Below the pieces are notes generated by a model. It searched no databases and had not been told where the DNA came from. It saw only the letters and a list, made by a program, of their open reading frames with translations. This document shows positions 15,287 through 23,954 of a stretch of 64,000 nucleotides of DNA, piece after piece. The DNA is from an uncultured Lachnospiraceae bacterium (GTDB lineage Bacteria; Bacillota; Clostridia; Lachnospirales; Lachnospiraceae). Both the position numbers and the translations under genes were made by a program. The number at the start of each line of letters is the position of its first letter. The first letter of the stretch is position 1. The stretch covers positions 13,750 through 77,749 of the forward strand of contig CAJULP010000058.1 in assembly GCA_910587295.1 (NCBI GenBank), read 5' to 3'.

Positions 15287-17527
15287 TTGGAAATTGTAAA
15301 GGGATATGTGGATCATATCATTTATCAAAATAAGGAAAATGGTTATGCGGTGATCTCCCTGTCCAGCCAGGGCAGAGAGATTACTTGTGTGGGAACATTC
15401 CGCTCCGTGGAAGCAGGAGAGACATTGGAGCTTACAGGGAATTATGTGGAGCATCCGTTGTACGGCAGCCAGTTAAAAATAGAAACTTATCAAGCCATGG
15501 TTCCGGATGACGCCATGAGCATGGAAAGATATTTGGGTTCCGGGGCGATCAAAGGAGTCAGGGAGCCTCTTGCAGCGAGAATCGTGAAAATGTTTGGCAG
15601 CGATACGTTTCGGATCATTGAGGAAGAACCGGAACGTCTGGCTGAAATAAAAGGGATCAGTATGCGTAAGGCTCAGGAGATCGGAGCGCAGATGGCTGAA
15701 AAGAAAGATATGCGTGAGGCGTTTGTGTTTTTGCAGCAGTATGGCATATCTAACGCCTTAGCGATCAAGATCTACCGCCAATATGGCATGGATCTATACG
15801 GGATCATGAAGGAAAATCCTTACCGCCTGGCAGAGGATATTGAGGGGGTAGGGTTTAAAATAGCCGATGAGATAGCGTCGAAGGTTGGGATCCATACAGA
15901 TTCGGAATTTAGGGTAAGGAGCGGCATTCTCTATACTTTACTGCAGGCATCGGCGGAAGGGCATACTTATCTTCCGGATCATCTGCTGGAGGATAAGGCA
16001 CAGGAATTACTTCAGGTCGGCAAAGAGGTGATTCCGGCCCAGCTTGGTAATCTGGCTATGGATAAAAAGATTGTTATGAAGCGAAAAGGGGAGGAAATAA
16101 AAGTATATGCCTCTTCCTACTATTATGCGGAACTGGCCTGTGCGAGAATGCTTCATGACCTGAATGTGAAATTGGAAGAAGAGCTTTTGCCTGCTCAGGA
16201 AGAACGGGTAAGGCAGCTTTTGCGTATGCTGGAAGAAGAACAGGGAATCTGTCTGGATGAATTACAGCAGCGGGCTGTGCTGGAAAGCGTGAAATCCGGC
16301 CTGACGATCTTGTCCGGCGGGCCGGGAACCGGGAAAACTACCACTATTAATACCATGATACGTTTTTTTGAAATGGAAGGGATGGACATTCTCTTAGCGG
16401 CTCCTACGGGAAGGGCTGCTAAACGTATGACAGAGGCTACTGGGTATGAAGCCCGCACCATACACAGGCTGCTCGAGATCAACGGCGCTCTCGAGGAAGG
16501 AAGGAGTGCCAGGTTTGAGAGGAATGAGGAAAATCCTCTGGAAGCGGATGTGATCATCATTGATGAAATGTCCATGGTGGATATTTATCTTTTCAAATCT
16601 CTTTTGAGCGCCATTACGGTAGGAACGAGGCTGATCATGGTAGGGGACGTGGACCAGCTTCCCAGCGTAGGACCCGGTCAGGTGCTTCAGGATCTGATCA
16701 ACAGCCGCATGTTTCCGGTAGTGATCTTAAAAAGGATATTTCGCCAGGCAGGGGAAAGCGACATCGTGGTGAATGCCCATAAAATCAATGCGGGGCAGGA
16801 AATTGAACTGAATAATAAGAGCAGGGACTTCTTTTTCTTGGAAAGGAAAGATGTCAATGTGATCTATAAACATATGATACAATTGATCCGTGAAAAAATC
16901 CCCCCTTATGTGGAGGCCAGGCCTTTCGATATTCAGGTGCTTACGCCTATGCGGAAGGGAAATCTGGGCGCAATGGTTTTAAACGGGATCCTTCAGCAGT
17001 ATTTAAACCCGCCGGAGGAAAAGAAGAAAGAGCATATGGCAGGGGAAAGGATATTCCGGGAAGGCGACAAGGTGATGCAGATCAAGAACAATTACCAGAT
17101 TGAATGGGAAATCCTTAGCAGGTACGGAATCCCCATTGATAAAGGGGTGGGTGTGTTTAACGGGGATATGGGGATTGTAAAGGAGATCAACGAAGCGGCC
17201 CAGCTGCTGACAGTGGAATTTGACGAAGGCAGACAGGTGGAATATTCTTTTTCCCAGTTAGAAGAGCTGGAGTTAGCTTATGCGGTCACCATCCATAAAT
17301 CTCAGGGCAGTGAATATCCGGCAGTGATCCTTCCGATTTTATCCGGACCGAAATTGCTTTTTAACAGGAATTTGTTGTATACGGCAGTGACCCGTGCCAG
17401 ACGGTGCGTGACAATCTTAGGCAGCAGCCAGACGCTTCATGAGATGGTACGTAACGAGAGACAGCATCTAAGATATACCGGACTGCGGGAGAGAATTGAA
17501 GAAATAGGGGGAGGGATTACCAATTAG
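15287..17527 (+). CDS. recD2: RecD2-type ATP-dependent DNA helicase
   Basis: Superfamily 1B 5'-3' helicase of 746 residues. I chose the TTG at 15287, behind GGGAGGAA, over the upstream ATG. The first 330 residues are the OB-fold and helix-hairpin-helix extension that distinguishes RecD2 from RecD. Then come Walker A (SGGPGTGKTT), Walker B (VIIIDEMSMVD), GDVDQLPSVGPG and, near the end, AVTIHKSQGSEYPAVILP with TAVTRAR. RecD2 acts in replication-fork and recombinational repair without RecBC. comFC begins only two bases after its stop codon, so the genes are co-transcribed. Confidence 0.95.
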   Translation: MEIVKGYVDHIIYQNKENGYAVISLSSQGREITCVGTFRSVEAGETLELTGNYVEHPLYGSQLKIETYQAMVPDDAMSMERYLGSGAIKGVREPLAARIVKMFGSDTFRIIEEEPERLAEIKGISMRKAQEIGAQMAEKKDMREAFVFLQQYGISNALAIKIYRQYGMDLYGIMKENPYRLAEDIEGVGFKIADEIASKVGIHTDSEFRVRSGILYTLLQASAEGHTYLPDHLLEDKAQELLQVGKEVIPAQLGNLAMDKKIVMKRKGEEIKVYASSYYYAELACARMLHDLNVKLEEELLPAQEERVRQLLRMLEEEQGICLDELQQRAVLESVKSGLTILSGGPGTGKTTTINTMIRFFEMEGMDILLAAPTGRAAKRMTEATGYEARTIHRLLEINGALEEGRSARFERNEENPLEADVIIIDEMSMVDIYLFKSLLSAITVGTRLIMVGDVDQLPSVGPGQVLQDLINSRMFPVVILKRIFRQAGESDIVVNAHKINAGQEIELNNKSRDFFFLERKDVNVIYKHMIQLIREKIPPYVEARPFDIQVLTPMRKGNLGAMVLNGILQQYLNPPEEKKKEHMAGERIFREGDKVMQIKNNYQIEWEILSRYGIPIDKGVGVFNGDMGIVKEINEAAQLLTVEFDEGRQVEYSFSQLEELELAYAVTIHKSQGSEYPAVILPILSGPKLLFNRNLLYTAVTRARRCVTILGSSQTLHEMVRNERQHLRYTGLRERIEEIGGGITN

Positions 17528-17528
17528 C

Positions 17529-18233
17529 GTGAAGTGGAGTTTTCTTGATTTACTTTTTCCGTCAAGGTGTGTGGTCTGTGACGGACTGACTGACTGTCCG
17601 GGGGAAAAGGTCTGCCGGAAGTGCAAAAACCAAATTGTTTATATCCATGACCCCTATTGTCTGAAATGTGGGAAACAGCTGGGCCAGGAAGAAAAAGAGT
17701 ACTGCAATGATTGCGAGAGGATAAGGCATCTCTATGTGCAGGGAACGGCGCTTTACGATTATGGCAGTATGGCGGATTCCGTTTTTCGTTTTAAATATGG
17801 GGGAAGGGCGGAATATGCAGCATTTTACGGAAGAGATTTATATGAAAAGAAGGCGGAATGGCTTGCCGGGATAAGGCCTGACGCATTGGTTCCGGTACCG
17901 GTACATTCTTCCAGAATGCGCAGCCGAGGATATAATCAGGCGTATCTGATCGCAAGAGAACTTTCCAGGCATTGCGGCATTCCGGTAAGGAACAACCTGA
18001 TCGGGAGGACGCGGCGTACGAAGCCCCTTAAGAATTTGAGCCATGAGGAAAGGCAAAATAATTTGAAAAAGGCTTTCAAAATCTTAAAAAATGATGTAAA
18101 ATTAAGTACGATTGTAATTATAGATGATATCTATACAACCGGCAGCACGGTAGACGCTATGTCCAGGACTTTCAGGGAGGCTGGCGTAGGTCAGATTTAT
18201 TTTATGGCATTGGCCATTGGGCGAGGTATCTGA
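17529..18233 (+). CDS. comFC: ComFC-family phosphoribosyltransferase-like protein
   Basis: A 234-residue protein with an N-terminal double zinc ribbon (CVVCDGL, CRKC; CLKCGKQ, CNDC) and a type I phosphoribosyltransferase domain with the PRPP loop IVIIDDIYTTGSTVDAM (about residues 195-211). ComFC is needed for DNA uptake in naturally competent bacteria and is also widespread in non-competent ones. The GTG start at 17529 follows the recD2 stop by one base. The next gene encodes a YvyF-type protein, reproducing the comF-yvyF order of Bacillus. Confidence 0.92.
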   Translation: MKWSFLDLLFPSRCVVCDGLTDCPGEKVCRKCKNQIVYIHDPYCLKCGKQLGQEEKEYCNDCERIRHLYVQGTALYDYGSMADSVFRFKYGGRAEYAAFYGRDLYEKKAEWLAGIRPDALVPVPVHSSRMRSRGYNQAYLIARELSRHCGIPVRNNLIGRTRRTKPLKNLSHEERQNNLKKAFKILKNDVKLSTIVIIDDIYTTGSTVDAMSRTFREAGVGQIYFMALAIGRGI

Positions 18234-18251
18234 ATATTAGGAGGTATTGAT

Positions 18252-18671
18252 ATGAACGTACGCAATTGCAGGAAGTGTGGAAGAATCTTTAACTATGTAA
18301 GTGGTCCGGCTACATGCCCGAAATGCAGGGAAGACATGGAGAAGAAGTTTCAGGAAGTAAAGAAATATGTACGGGAAAATTCTGGCGCCGGGATCCAGGA
18401 AGTTGCGGAGGAATGTGATGTAGATCCAAAGCAGATTCGTAAGTGGGTTCAGGAAGAGCGCTTGGAGTTTTCTGCGGATTCACCGGTTAAAATTCCCTGT
18501 GAAGGATGTGGGGCTATGATCCGCAGTGGGCGCTATTGTGAGAAATGCAAGGCACAAGTGACGAAGGATATTCAGGGCGTTGTGGGGCAGAGCAGACCGA
18601 GACAGGCAGACAGTGATCCGATCAGCAGGAAGAACAACGAAAGGATGCATTTCCTGAAAGGAACGGAATAA
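18252..18671 (+). CDS. YvyF-type flagellar operon protein
   Basis: A 139-residue protein with N-terminal zinc-finger cysteines (CRKCGRIF, CPKCRED), a central helix-turn-helix-like segment (IQEVAEECDVDPKQIRKWVQ) and a second cysteine set (CEGCGAM, CEKCKAQ). This is the layout of the YvyF/TIGR03826 flagellar-operon family. In Bacillus it lies between comF and flgM, but no FlgM anti-sigma gene follows here. It may act in flagellar regulation, though its molecular role is not established. Confidence 0.82.
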   Translation: MNVRNCRKCGRIFNYVSGPATCPKCREDMEKKFQEVKKYVRENSGAGIQEVAEECDVDPKQIRKWVQEERLEFSADSPVKIPCEGCGAMIRSGRYCEKCKAQVTKDIQGVVGQSRPRQADSDPISRKNNERMHFLKGTE

Positions 18672-18692
18672 ATATAGTCGAAAGGCAAATAT

Positions 18693-19079
18693 ATGATAAA
18701 TGAAGAGAAGGTCATTCTGATGACCAGAATGGCATCCTATGAAGAACATGAAGGAAAAAAGGATATTTCTATCATCCATTATTTCAGAGGCGATTATATA
18801 GGGTTTCAGGTTCTTAAATCGGTCATAGCCGGAACGATTTCGTTTTTGGCGCTTTTTGCCGTATATGTATTTTACAACTTTGAAGAATTGATGCAGGATA
18901 TTTATAAGATGGATCTGCTGGAATTTGGTAAAAGTATTGTGATATTGTACCTGTGTGTGGTAGGGGCATACGGGGTTATTTCGTATGTCATGTTTGCCAG
19001 TAAGTATAGCAGGGCAAGAAAGAGCCTGAAGCATTATTATGATAATCTGAAAAAGTTATCAAATATGTATGATAAGTGA
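18693..19079 (+). CDS. Two-helix membrane protein, unknown function
   Basis: A 128-residue protein with a soluble N-terminus (about 45 residues), two transmembrane helices (about 47-68 and 87-110: IVILYLCVVGAYGVISYVMF) and a basic C-terminal tail rich in Lys and Tyr. It overlaps the next membrane-protein gene by four bases of open frame, so the two are probably co-expressed and may interact. I do not recognise a named family. The position just upstream of the c-di-AMP operon is noteworthy. Confidence 0.75.
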   Translation: MINEEKVILMTRMASYEEHEGKKDISIIHYFRGDYIGFQVLKSVIAGTISFLALFAVYVFYNFEELMQDIYKMDLLEFGKSIVILYLCVVGAYGVISYVMFASKYSRARKSLKHYYDNLKKLSNMYDK

Positions 19080-19093
19080 TAGAGGATAACCAT

Positions 19094-20053
19094 ATGACAA
19101 CATTGTTGGTTGCAAAACAGTATATTAAAAATTTTATAAACAAATATGAAGTGTATTTAAAGCCATTGATGAAGCTGACATTGGCATTGGCTTCATTAAT
19201 GATGATCAATAGCAAGATCGGTTATATGCACAGGCTGGATAATCTTTCCATCGTGTTGATTATTGCATTGATGTGTTCTTTTATGCCGATGAATTTTATT
19301 GCTTTTGTGGCGGCAGGGTTTATTATTCTGCATTTTTATGCATTGTCGCTGGAATGTGCGGCAGTTGCGTTGGTGTTGTTCCTTGTGATGTTTTTGCTGT
19401 ATTTCCGCTTTTCGCCCAAGGATACTTTGGTTGTGGTATTGCTGCCTATATGCTTTGTTCTTAAGATCCCTTACGTGATACCGCTGGCAATGGGGCTGTT
19501 AGGGACGCCCGCATCGGTAGTTTCCACGGGATGCGGCGTGATGGTCAACTATCTGGTCAATTATATGTCAGACAATGCAACGGCTATTTCAGCAATGGGA
19601 GAAGAAGAGATAACAACCAAGCTCAGATATATCATTGACGGGCTGATGGATAACCGGGAAATGCTGCTTACGATAGCGGCTTTTGCCATTACGATCATTG
19701 TGGTATATATCATCAGGCGCTTGTCCGTGGATCATGCATGGACAATAGCCATGATCGGCGGGGCAATTGTAAATGTGGTGGTCCTTTTAGTGGGTGATCT
19801 GATGTTTGACACGAATGTTTCTATTGTGGGCATTTTTGTAGGAACGATCATTTCATTGCTTATCGTCAAGGTCCTTGAATTTTTTGTATTTCATTTGGAT
19901 TACAACAGGGTGGAAAAGGTCCAGTTTGAAGATGATGAATACTATTATTATGTAAAAGCAGTGCCGAAGATCACGATGGCGGCACCATCAAAGACAGTGA
20001 AGCGGATCAATACCCCCAGAAGAAAGAGCGGCGGCAGCCAATCAAGGCACTAA
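19094..20053 (+). CDS. Polytopic membrane protein upstream of cdaA
   Basis: A 319-residue protein with about eight hydrophobic segments between residues 20 and 270 and a basic, Ser/Lys-rich cytoplasmic tail (KTVKRINTPRRKSGG). I chose ATG 19094 behind AGAGGATAA because the earlier in-frame ATG lies inside the preceding gene. The region GLLGTPASVVSTGCGVMVNYL in the middle looks conserved and channel-like, but I cannot name the family. It ends 40 bases before cdaA. Membership of that operon suggests a link with the cell envelope or with c-di-AMP-controlled osmolyte balance; this is inference only. Confidence 0.75.
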   Translation: MTTLLVAKQYIKNFINKYEVYLKPLMKLTLALASLMMINSKIGYMHRLDNLSIVLIIALMCSFMPMNFIAFVAAGFIILHFYALSLECAAVALVLFLVMFLLYFRFSPKDTLVVVLLPICFVLKIPYVIPLAMGLLGTPASVVSTGCGVMVNYLVNYMSDNATAISAMGEEEITTKLRYIIDGLMDNREMLLTIAAFAITIIVVYIIRRLSVDHAWTIAMIGGAIVNVVVLLVGDLMFDTNVSIVGIFVGTIISLLIVKVLEFFVFHLDYNRVEKVQFEDDEYYYYVKAVPKITMAAPSKTVKRINTPRRKSGGSQSRH

Positions 20054-20093
20054 GGCAGGAAACAGTTAATTTGTGTTTGACGGGGAAACTTAA

Positions 20094-20963
20094 ATGTTGC
20101 GTGACTTGGAAATTGTGGAAACATACCTGTCGAGGGTTTCAGGTATCAGATGGACGGATATTGTAGAGATGATTATCCTTTCTTTCTTGCTCTATCAGAT
20201 TTTGGTCTGGATCAAGAATACAAGAGCGTGGTCTCTCTTAAAAGGAATCCTTGTAATTGCGGTGTTTATTTTGATTGCGGCACAGTTCGAAATGACTACA
20301 ATTCTCTGGATTGTTGAGAACATGTTTGGTGTCGCCGTGACGGCCGTAATTGTTATATTGCAGCCGGAGCTTCGAAAAGCGGTTGAGGAACTGGGCAGAA
20401 AAAATATTATTACGTCCATTGTTCCTTTTGAACTGGGCAAAAATCCGGGAGAAGGGCGTTTTTCGGACAGGACGATCAATGAGATCACAAAGGCATGCGT
20501 GGAGATGGGCAAGGTGAAGACCGGTGCGCTTATCGTAGTACAGCAAAACCAGCCTTTGGAAGAATATGAGAGAACGGGGATTGATGTGGATGGCATAGTA
20601 ACGAGCCAGCTCCTCATCAATATTTTTGAACATAATACGCCCCTTCATGACGGGGCAGTGATCATCAGAGGGAACCGTGTTACTTCGGCAACCTGCTATC
20701 TGCCTTTGTCTGACAATATGGCTCTTAGCAAGGATTTAGGAACAAGGCACCGTGCCGGCGTGGGTATTTCAGAGGCGACGGATTCCCTTACCGTGATCGT
20801 ATCGGAGGAAACCGGAAAGATCAGTGTGGCATATGAAGGGAATCTTTCCAGAGGGCTTAGCGGTGAAGAATTGAAAGAAAAGTTAAAAGCAATACAGAAC
20901 AAACCGGAGGAGGAGAGCCGGAAGAGGATTCTGTGGAAGGGACGGTCAAAAGGTGAAAAATAG
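20094..20963 (+). CDS. cdaA: Diadenylate cyclase CdaA
   Basis: Membrane-bound enzyme that condenses two ATP into cyclic di-AMP. Of its 289 residues, the first 100 hold three transmembrane helices. The DAC domain follows with the catalytic motifs PLHDGAVII (DGA) and GTRHRAGVG (RHR). Length and layout are standard. It overlaps the next gene, cdaR, by 11 bases, and glmM follows. This cdaA-cdaR-glmM operon is conserved in Firmicutes and couples c-di-AMP synthesis to peptidoglycan precursor supply. Confidence 0.97.
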   Translation: MLRDLEIVETYLSRVSGIRWTDIVEMIILSFLLYQILVWIKNTRAWSLLKGILVIAVFILIAAQFEMTTILWIVENMFGVAVTAVIVILQPELRKAVEELGRKNIITSIVPFELGKNPGEGRFSDRTINEITKACVEMGKVKTGALIVVQQNQPLEEYERTGIDVDGIVTSQLLINIFEHNTPLHDGAVIIRGNRVTSATCYLPLSDNMALSKDLGTRHRAGVGISEATDSLTVIVSEETGKISVAYEGNLSRGLSGEELKEKLKAIQNKPEEESRKRILWKGRSKGEK

Positions 20964-22233
20964 ATTGACTCGCAACATTGGCCTAAAGCTGGCGTCTGTC
21001 TTTTTGGCGGTAGTCCTCTGGCTGGTGGTCAATGCAATAAACAACCCCACAGTGCCTCAAGGCTATTATAATATTCCCGTTAAACTGCTGAATACGGATC
21101 TGATCACGAAATCCGGCCAGGTCTATGAAGTAATGGATGGAACGGATGTGATCAGCAGGGTGACGGTGAGGGCTCCCAGGTCCGTGATCAACCAGTTGAA
21201 GGAGGAAAATATCATTGCAACAGCGGATGTAAATGATATCAGCAGCCTTGATACCATAGCCATTAAGTTGTCAACGGATCGGTTTGGCAGGGATATCAAC
21301 AGCATAACGGGAAGCATTGATACCGTTAAATTAAAAATAGAAAATGAAAAATCCAAGTCACTGGCATTAAAAACAACCACATCCGGCCAGATTGCTGACG
21401 GGTATCTGATTGGGGATATTACGCCGGATCAGAATCTGGTAAGGATTTCCGGGCCGGAATCTGTCATAGAACAGATTGTGAAGGCACAGGTTGATATTGA
21501 TATCAGTGGCATGACAAGTGATATTGTTACCAATGCAGAGATCAAATTGTATGATAGTGAAAACAACGAGATCAAAGATGACAGAATTACACAGAATATT
21601 AAATCTGTGGGCATGAAGATAGGAATCTGGCAGACACAGGATGTGCCGATACATTATAGTGTCAGTGGAACGCCGCAGCTGGGGTATCGTATAGCAGGCG
21701 AAATTGAAAGCAGCAGTGATACGGTTAAAATTGCAGGGAAAGCAAATGTTCTTCGGAATATAAGCATCATTGAAGTTCCGGAAACAGTACTGGATGTTAC
21801 CGGACAGACACAGAGCCTTGTAAAAGAAGTGAATTTGAAAGATTATCTCCCAGATAACGTATTTCTTGCGGATTCGTCGGACGCAGTAAGGACGGTCACG
21901 GTACCGATTGAAGCCGAGATTTCAAAGAAACTGGAAATCCGGGGAGAAAAGGTCCGGATGACCAATGTGCCGGAAGGATGTGAAGCAAGCATTTCTGAAC
22001 TTGATGAAAGCTTTGTGATTGAGGTGGTAGGTCTTTCAAGGGATGTTGCCACGCTGCAGGCGGCGAACATAAATGGTACGGTAGATGTGTCAAGATGGAT
22101 GAATGAAAGCGGCATGGAGACGCCAGAGCCTGGCTTTTATACGGTGGAGGTCGATTTCGGCCTGCCGGAAAATGTAAGCTTACGTGAAACGGTCACTGTA
22201 ACACTTCATATATCGGAACCAGAGCAGGAATAA
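20953..22233 (+). CDS. cdaR: CdaR, YbbR-domain regulator of CdaA
   Basis: A 426-residue protein with one N-terminal transmembrane helix (LKLASVFLAVVLWLVVNAI) and an extracytoplasmic portion built of about four YbbR repeats, each with the pattern V-x-V-x-(A/G)-P/G near its start (VTVRAPRSVI; VRISGPESVI; VKIAGKANVL; VEVVGLSRDV). It starts at GTG 20953, inside the end of cdaA. YbbR/CdaR proteins bind CdaA and modulate its activity from outside the membrane. Confidence 0.93.
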   Translation: MKNRLTRNIGLKLASVFLAVVLWLVVNAINNPTVPQGYYNIPVKLLNTDLITKSGQVYEVMDGTDVISRVTVRAPRSVINQLKEENIIATADVNDISSLDTIAIKLSTDRFGRDINSITGSIDTVKLKIENEKSKSLALKTTTSGQIADGYLIGDITPDQNLVRISGPESVIEQIVKAQVDIDISGMTSDIVTNAEIKLYDSENNEIKDDRITQNIKSVGMKIGIWQTQDVPIHYSVSGTPQLGYRIAGEIESSSDTVKIAGKANVLRNISIIEVPETVLDVTGQTQSLVKEVNLKDYLPDNVFLADSSDAVRTVTVPIEAEISKKLEIRGEKVRMTNVPEGCEASISELDESFVIEVVGLSRDVATLQAANINGTVDVSRWMNESGMETPEPGFYTVEVDFGLPENVSLRETVTVTLHISEPEQE

Positions 22234-22255
22234 CTGAAAGGAGTTAAAATAAAGA

Positions 22256-23605
22256 ATGAGCAGATTGTTTGGTACAGATGGTGTAAGGGGAGTGGCAAAT
22301 GATGAGCTGACACCGCTTTTGGCGATGCAGCTCGGGCAGGCAGGGGCTTATGTACTTACAAAGGAAAATAAACATAAACCTACGATCATGGTAGGGTGCG
22401 ACACCAGAATATCTGGGGATATGCTGGCCAACGCTCTGATGGCAGGGATCTGCTCCGTAGGGGCGAACGCTGTTTATGTAGGGGTGATTCCTACGCCGGC
22501 AGTGGCATATCTGACCAGAAAATATAAAGTGGATGCAGGGGTGGTCATTTCCGCTTCTCACAACCCAGTGGAATTTAACGGGATCAAATTCTTTGACGGC
22601 GAAGGGTATAAACTGCCGGATGCCTTAGAGGATGAAATAGAAACCATCATTAAAAGCGGTATGAATGAGATCAAGTTCCCAATTGGTTCTAATGTAGGAA
22701 AAATTAAGTACCGTACGGATGCCAGGGAAGAATATATCAATCATTCCGTTCAGTCTGTGAACGTAGATCTTTCCGGATTGAAAATAGTTGTGGACTGTGC
22801 GGAGGGCGCTGCTTATTATACTTCAGTGGAAGCTCTGAGGGATTTAGGTGGGAATATTGTACCCCTTCATAATATGCCTGACGGCACCAATATTAATGCC
22901 AATTGCGGTTCCACCCATATGCAGGAGCTGCAGGCGAGAGTGGTTTATGAGAAGGCGGATATCGGCCTTGCCTTTGACGGGGATGCGGACCGGCTTTTAG
23001 CTGTGGACGAGATGGGGAACATCGTGGACGGTGATCAGATCATGGCCATAGTGGGTATGCACATGAAGGAAAACCATGAACTTGTGAATGACACGATCGT
23101 TGCCACGGTGATGAGTAATCTGGGATTTTTCCTTATGGGAGAAAAGAATGGAATCCATATGGAACAGACCAAAGTTGGTGACCGGTATGTTTTGGAACGC
23201 ATGAAGGAAATCGGCGCCAGCCTGGGAGGGGAACAATCCGGACATATCATATTCTTGAAGGAAAATACTACCGGAGACGGATTGTTAAGTGCCCTGCACC
23301 TCCTTAAGGTAATTGTGGAGACGGGAAAGAAGCTTTCGGAGCTTGCAGGGATTATGGAAGTACTTCCGCAGGCTCTTGTAAATGCTAAAGTTCCGAATCA
23401 TAAAAAGGAGCATTACATGGAATACCCGGAAATTGCAGATGCTATCCAGAAATTAAATAATAAATTTGCTGGGGAAGGAAGGGTACTGATCAGGCCTTCG
23501 GGCACAGAACCACTGGTAAGGGTTATGATTGAAGGGAAAAACCAGCAAATGATAGAAAAGGACGCAGAGCAGTTGGCCGAATTGATCCAAAACATCATGC
23601 TCTAG
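22256..23605 (+). CDS. glmM: Phosphoglucosamine mutase
   Basis: Converts glucosamine-6-phosphate to glucosamine-1-phosphate for UDP-GlcNAc and peptidoglycan synthesis. It has 449 residues, normal for the family. The N-terminus GTDGVRGVAN, the phosphoserine loop VVISASHNPVEFNGIKFF (Ser about 100), the metal site DGDADR (about 242-247) and the phosphate-binding RPSGTEPLVRVM near the C-terminus are all present. GlmM is known to bind and inhibit CdaA in several Firmicutes. Confidence 0.97.
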   Translation: MSRLFGTDGVRGVANDELTPLLAMQLGQAGAYVLTKENKHKPTIMVGCDTRISGDMLANALMAGICSVGANAVYVGVIPTPAVAYLTRKYKVDAGVVISASHNPVEFNGIKFFDGEGYKLPDALEDEIETIIKSGMNEIKFPIGSNVGKIKYRTDAREEYINHSVQSVNVDLSGLKIVVDCAEGAAYYTSVEALRDLGGNIVPLHNMPDGTNINANCGSTHMQELQARVVYEKADIGLAFDGDADRLLAVDEMGNIVDGDQIMAIVGMHMKENHELVNDTIVATVMSNLGFFLMGEKNGIHMEQTKVGDRYVLERMKEIGASLGGEQSGHIIFLKENTTGDGLLSALHLLKVIVETGKKLSELAGIMEVLPQALVNAKVPNHKKEHYMEYPEIADAIQKLNNKFAGEGRVLIRPSGTEPLVRVMIEGKNQQMIEKDAEQLAELIQNIML

Positions 23606-23640
23606 CGCTTTGGAAGTATTGAATGGAGGAATAATGTAAT

Positions 23641-23904
23641 ATGGTAAGACAAAAGGTGTCTATTAAGAACCCAACAGGTCTTCACCTTAGGCCTGCAGGA
23701 ATTTTGTGCAAGGAAGCAATGCAATTTAAATCCCTGATTACATTCACATTCAGGGGAAATACTGCAAATGCAAAGAGTGTGCTCAGCGTGCTTGGGGCGT
23801 GTGTGAAATGTGGGGATGAGATAGAATTTATCTGTGATGGCGAAGATGAGATAGACGCATTGGAAACGCTTGTAAAGGCAATTGAAAACGGATTAGGCGA
23901 ATAA
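23641..23904 (+). CDS. HPr-like phosphocarrier with His15 and Ser46
   Basis: An 87-residue HPr-fold protein. The PTS site is TGLHLRPAG with the phosphorylatable His at residue 15 and Arg17. Ser46 lies in AKSVLSVLGA, the place where HPrK phosphorylates HPr. Both sites are present, but the surroundings differ from classical HPr (Leu16 instead of Ala; SVLSVLGACV instead of SIMGVMSLG), so phosphotransfer is likely but not certain. It is separated from glmM by 35 bases and followed by a strong terminator. The second HPr paralogue of the window lacks His15. Confidence 0.88.
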   Translation: MVRQKVSIKNPTGLHLRPAGILCKEAMQFKSLITFTFRGNTANAKSVLSVLGACVKCGDEIEFICDGEDEIDALETLVKAIENGLGE

Positions 23905-23906
23905 TA

Positions 23907-23938
23907 AAAGCGGGTGTGCCATTTGGCGCATCCGCTTT
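23907..23938. terminator. Bidirectional terminator between HPr and the YerB-like gene
   Basis: Arms AAAGCGGGTGTGCC and GGCGCATCCGCTTT pair over 14 bases with two G-U pairs around the loop ATTTG. The outer A/T bases give a U-tract on either strand. It lies between convergent genes. Confidence 0.8.
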
Positions 23939-23954
23939 ATGTCATCATATGTGA

